NCBI GenBank assembly: GCA_913020295.1
Contig: CAJWAA010000009.1
Span: 28,037-92,036 of the forward strand
DNA from: an uncultured Flavobacteriaceae bacterium
GTDB lineage: Bacteria; Bacteroidota; Bacteroidia; Flavobacteriales; Flavobacteriaceae
Direction: 5' to 3'
DNA length: 64,000 bases
Positions 62,601 to 64,000 of the stretch are shown piece by piece. Positions within the stretch are counted from its first letter, which is position 1, and every line of letters starts with the position of its first letter. Made by a program: the position numbers and the translations under genes. The notes under the pieces are model-generated. The model saw nothing but the letters and a program-made list of their open reading frames with translations. It ran no database searches and was not told the origin of the DNA.

Positions 62601-64000
62601 ACTGTTACAGACTGAGAATTATAATTAAATAAAACTTCACTGATAGTATTTACAGGATTAGGAGTCGTGAAGCTTGTAGGGTTAATTTCAGCTGAAACAT
62701 TATCGGGGAGTGTCCTATTCCATGTGAAAATTGTACCAGGGAGATTACTATTTAATGTCTTGTTGACATCCTCACCACTACAAATTGATATTGTACTTTG
62801 GGAATCCTGGGTTAACTTAGGTCTGGGATCAATCACAATTGGAATGACTCCTTGGCCAGTACATCCCGCTGAAGTTAAAATCTGGTAATTATATAAAACT
62901 GTAATACTCTGAGTGGTTGTATTAATAAGTGGCCCATCGGTAATATTATCAGAACCCGAGGAAGGAGGGTTTGAAATTCCTGGAACTGCTTGCCTAGTCC
63001 AAGTAAAGTTTACACTATCAATATTATCAAAACTAGGTTGGAAATCTAGGGTTTCTTCACTACATATTGTAATTGTAGAGCCATTTGATAACATAGGTTT
63101 TGGTAAAATATTGAATACAATATTTTGTGTAGCTCCCTCACATCCATTGGCATAACTTGTAATGGTAAGCGGAATCTCGACAGCAAAAGCGAAGTTATGG
63201 TCAAATTCTCCTTGGATACTTCCAGTACCTGTTACTGACCCAGTATGATTTATTCCATTAGGCATATTTCCAATTGCCCACTCAAAAGTTGTATTTGCAG
63301 TTTCACTACTTGGAATATAGTTTATTGTCTCACCACTACATGCTGGAATAAGTAGATCTGAACTTAACACTGGTGAAGGATAAACAGTCAGATTAAGAGT
63401 CGAAGTTGTAGTACAGCCTTGAGAGCTTACCACAAGGGTATAAGGAACAACTATTTCATCTGGAGTACTGTTTACAAGCTGCTCCGATATAGTATTTCCG
63501 TTTCCATTTCTAGCAGCTCCATTAATTCCAGTAATCTCTGGTCTTGACCAGCTATAGTTTACTCCACTAGCAAAACTTGCCTCTATAGTATAGTTAAATG
63601 TATCTCCAGAACAAATATCCTCAGTAAGGCTACTTTGGACCTCTGGTGTGGGATTTACTGATACAACCACCGTAGCTGTTGATGCTACACATCCATACTG
63701 GCTGTCTGTAGAAACTATTTCATAGTAAACTAACTGAGTTTGCGTAGAAGTATTGGTTAGAACTTCATTAATGCTAGCTGAGTTACCAGTGGTTACAGCT
63801 CCATTGTTAATATTTACGTTAGATAGTCTTTGCCAGCTGTATGACGCTGGAACATTTGAGGTGATAGTATAATCGGTGCTCTCTCCAGAGCAGATTGAGA
63901 ACGAATCAACAGATGAAATATCTGGAGAAGGATATACCGGAACTTGGATATTAACGACCTGATCATCGCACCCTTGATTTCCTGATAAGGTGATTTGATA
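56657..64000 (-). CDS. Giant T9SS surface protein: PKD-like and SprB-like repeats plus gliding-motility C-terminal domain (5' end beyond window)
   Basis: At least 2,447 residues with the frame still open at base 64000, so the N-terminus lies outside. From the right edge inward: about ten PKD-like repeats of 85-100 residues (61.07-64.0 kb), each with a P-x-P strand, ICSGE-type cysteine, a W-x-R core and an NTS/T-x-Q...V-Y segment ending GC; then varied beta domains with paired cysteines, several resembling SprB repeats (CDGGTEGSIILDID; CDSGQSDGQIGFTINGG); a PKD domain (WIFGDSSDP ... YTYNLEGTYVATLNIYNELGC); and the C-terminal type-B sorting domain VPNVFSPNNDGVNDTF to the end. Likely a secreted adhesin used in gliding or attachment, exported by T9SS with the adjacent PorP/SprF protein. 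Confidence 0.92.
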   Translation of the reverse strand, partial: YQITLSGNQGCDDQVVNIQVPVYPSPDISSVDSFSICSGESTDYTITSNVPASYSWQRLSNVNINNGAVTTGNSASINEVLTNTSTQTQLVYYEIVSTDSQYGCVASTATVVVSVNPTPEVQSSLTEDICSGDTFNYTIEASFASGVNYSWSRPEITGINGAARNGNGNTISEQLVNSTPDEIVVPYTLVVSSQGCTTTSTLNLTVYPSPVLSSDLLIPACSGETINYIPSSETANTTFEWAIGNMPNGINHTGSVTGTGSIQGEFDHNFAFAVEIPLTITSYANGCEGATQNIVFNILPKPMLSNGSTITICSEETLDFQPSFDNIDSVNFTWTRQAVPGISNPPSSGSDNITDGPLINTTTQSITVLYNYQILTSAGCTGQGVIPIVIDPRPKLTQDSQSTISICSGEDVNKTLNSNLPGTIFTWNRTLPDNVSAEINPTSFTTPNPVNTISEVLFNYNSQSVTVTYIVTLSGNDGCTNQTNNIDVVVYPQPQFTSVNSLNICSGESINHQITSNIGVDARFLWSRTDTNTLINGGTNIQSNSDLIDDILTNTSTQTQQAVYTLYINHQSCQSAQNSITLTVNIGAPISFEYNTPEVKCSGVSPTDLFNYFSPNVTGFTWNRNAITGLDNSLINGTQDEWGAQTLINSTLNDIEVTYNITSTDGICTKNFNYTVIVRANPRIENNNIINLCSGNALEYTLEVDPGVSVVSWSRTDTNLVSGTSQNLYDNQLFNSTSNIVNYTYEVIVQNADGCNSTEIISVNVNPIPIVNNLTNGIEICSGSLFNFNPTSNVTNAQISWQRLSNTAIEEASSNGIGTISERLTLLSGVTSPVIVTYQFTAQANGCSSSTTMDIEILPPPLIGTIEFESNTYSVNELIEVCSTTPFQIEISPFVESGTPSQVNGLPIYRVKSWTRAQQNGISNPANQLQGLQTARSLTISESLVNTTNSLLYVTYELTLENTSTGCEKVYDYNIGVKPQFSISLNTNINTTFQTVCEGEIIERIAYEVSGITDNYSIDWEKQDANSNWVSTTLNGINQNRNNNFIEIQGTISNYGNYRYILEVRDSCDNISQESGTITVNEIPELNLVSGGANQNVCMGTPIVQIQLSAEIESIQNSITLDDFIVDSIPNGLTVSYTQINQREVNVFLQGTPLVAGTYNYGITLNSDCSTTFNGTIIVDDSSEIQRISQESTENQVVCNNDPLTDIRYSISQFDNWDISWTSTNRNGNTVQTQKPTGVDIQLIGGNEILISGQPNLIGVSNESLIYNYQIQAFKDGCITFVYPESGDLPSIQIVQPISIDEDLVDSRLRACRPSDRYIDLTNALSGGSIPISSTVSGVYRFEWTTPNGIEFASVPSIADLVEGTYSVNIVDILSNCSTDIQFEVQAENQLSLRPSNSTSYYTQIENNRVNVSAVCNDDELTLGIMLNNPDAVGNQLLENGVLIGTYTVDWYENNIPRFANTNSISVSRPQNSVGYLEKVYEARVTLTYAGELSQNSECVDSYFFEVEIPDKLKASELIQQRVEANCAGDITTLVFEVSGGKDGLGPYTLVMNGSLEAKSSGPNDRTVTFNTNDPNLINFSSLDISDDYGCQNTMIEINQISSTPSVNIPFDADVSVVSIQDIDCSNSQLGRIELAIDGFPSQQGEILEVNWVSNSGLNLRNSWASAANYIFPDISQSGNYSYEVIKYNIDGSFCQIDAGEVEINEVGGQQIVLSNIDIIQPGCDGGTEGSIILDIDQSTIVPPLSIQWQRRDINSSNATPSWQILNEYDGYASLINIENGTYKAIISDQRVGNTLENCGSGVYETREIVVSTENVIIKNFSKEVEAVGSCQGDGGINGTISFRVESNILNQGFTRNFEISLVGENNSAIIDDQTQGNIVLTSSNPTTLGQNFIVSGLTNDRWTLTINEILSGSTSGTSRNCSTSYIFDIDPFESLEYTGVYEFFIDECTGISEVFAEVTGGSPYLENGEEYYIYSWRFTPYDENGLPSASDLRTFVGKNIPGGLDRPGILELTVEDQEGCIITNVGDQRNFPLLTVEDTTSPFSITPALFNNEENTNVFALEPNCDSGQSDGQIGFTINGGVQPYEVIWYIESASSSSTSGTWTVIPSARNSTSQFNLISGNYKIVIQSTFTECGSNERTYFEQLIQVPINDELLPLGTPFLTDQSLCFENPGRIYIDIFDNQASNLTFYYNQEIIQNPVQLSTNRYSLDIGDPQEYAILEVRNTRGCNVSFEIKLGIGEADFEFTSPSNIIQNSNQEVRSVLTNEVVTFTNLSTDPYVTEEWIFGDSSDPITRETSEGNLTPITYTYNLEGTYVATLNIYNELGCVSSDYKPIIVGSGYNVMVPNVFSPNNDGVNDTFFPKFSGFRDVTFEVYDYRGNLLYSEYQQSNNPDFAEPFTVEGWSGPEIDQSNLDSADSNPYYIYNFFGTTFQQDKLIEKSGPFLLVR
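61070..64000 (-). repeat. Tandem PKD-like protein repeats within the giant adhesin
   Basis: About ten diverged tandem units of roughly 260-300 bases. At protein level each has Y-P-x-P near the start, a conserved Cys in ICSGE, W-x-R in the middle, an NTS/NST-x-Q segment and a second Cys in GC near the end, suggesting one disulphide per unit. DNA identity between units is low, so the array is old rather than freshly duplicated. It continues past the window. Confidence 0.8.

Noticed and set aside
61070..64000. Periodic repeats considered as a CRISPR array or satellite DNA
   Set aside because: The periodicity is in the protein, with 85-100-residue units of low DNA identity and an uninterrupted reading frame; there are no short identical repeats with spacers.

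Overview
The window is a contiguous piece of a Bacteroidota chromosome, most likely class Flavobacteriia. Supporting signs are a PorP/SprF gene beside a giant surface protein with a type IX secretion (T9SS) type-B gliding-motility C-terminal domain, a complete moxR-DUF58-batABCDE operon, an acpP-fabF-rnc-IPExxxVDY-pyk gene string, a DnaE with a fused N-terminal proofreading exonuclease, promoters of the TAnnTTTG type instead of sigma70 -10 boxes, weak Shine-Dalgarno signals and AT-rich DNA. I see no phage, plasmid, IS element or CRISPR array.

Layout. 0-5.6 kb: a DMT/EamA transporter (cut by the window edge) behind an Spx/ArsC-like thioredoxin-fold gene, a cystathionine gamma-synthase-type PLP enzyme, LpxH-type UDP-2,3-diacylglucosamine pyrophosphatase, HflX GTPase and an SDR dehydrogenase. 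5.7-14.7 kb: a Bat (aerotolerance-type) operon: MoxR AAA+ ATPase, DUF58 protein, a two-TM protein with a BatD-like ectodomain, BatA, BatB, BatC, BatD, BatE. 14.6-16.6 kb: CvpA, a small soluble protein and PheS. 16.6-18.6 kb: a decay zone with two broken genes, gpsA (glycerol-3-phosphate dehydrogenase) and a CYTH-domain gene, flanking an intact four-TM protein. 18.7-24.0 kb: the leftward fatty-acid/RNase III/pyruvate kinase operon and the divergent purN-rnhA pair. 24.1-27.8 kb: a PfkB sugar kinase, a long amidophosphoribosyltransferase-like protein and Fe/Mn superoxide dismutase. 27.9-33.8 kb: an AddA/AddB-type helicase-nuclease pair. 33.9-41.3 kb: a DUF6090-like protein and a carotenoid region (CrtI, CrtA-like monooxygenase, CrtD-like desaturase, CruF-like hydratase) with a voltage-gated-type K+ channel inserted in it, followed by a lipoprotein and a small helical protein. 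41.3-45.7 kb: an NAD(P)-binding protein, CBS-domain protein, histone-deacetylase-family amidohydrolase and MetG. 46.1-55.2 kb: an ACT-domain protein, Mfd, DnaE, thioredoxin and tRNA-Asp. 55.6-64.0 kb: PorP/SprF and the C-terminal 2,400+ residues of a giant PKD-like/SprB-like repeat protein that runs off the right edge.

Most of the window is housekeeping or lineage-typical. The less ordinary items are: the two in-situ pseudogenes; a 28-codon single-TM ORF lying in frame and one stop codon upstream of the K+ channel ORF; a compact hairpin plus T-tract unit between the channel and crtA that looks like a small RNA or a leader terminator; ambiguous non-ATG starts (mfd, the channel, the ACT protein); the carotenoid gene combination CrtA+CrtD+CruF, which implies an acyclic-end-group, hydroxylated/keto pigment; and the giant T9SS adhesin. 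I did not find a convincing wholly new multi-gene system.
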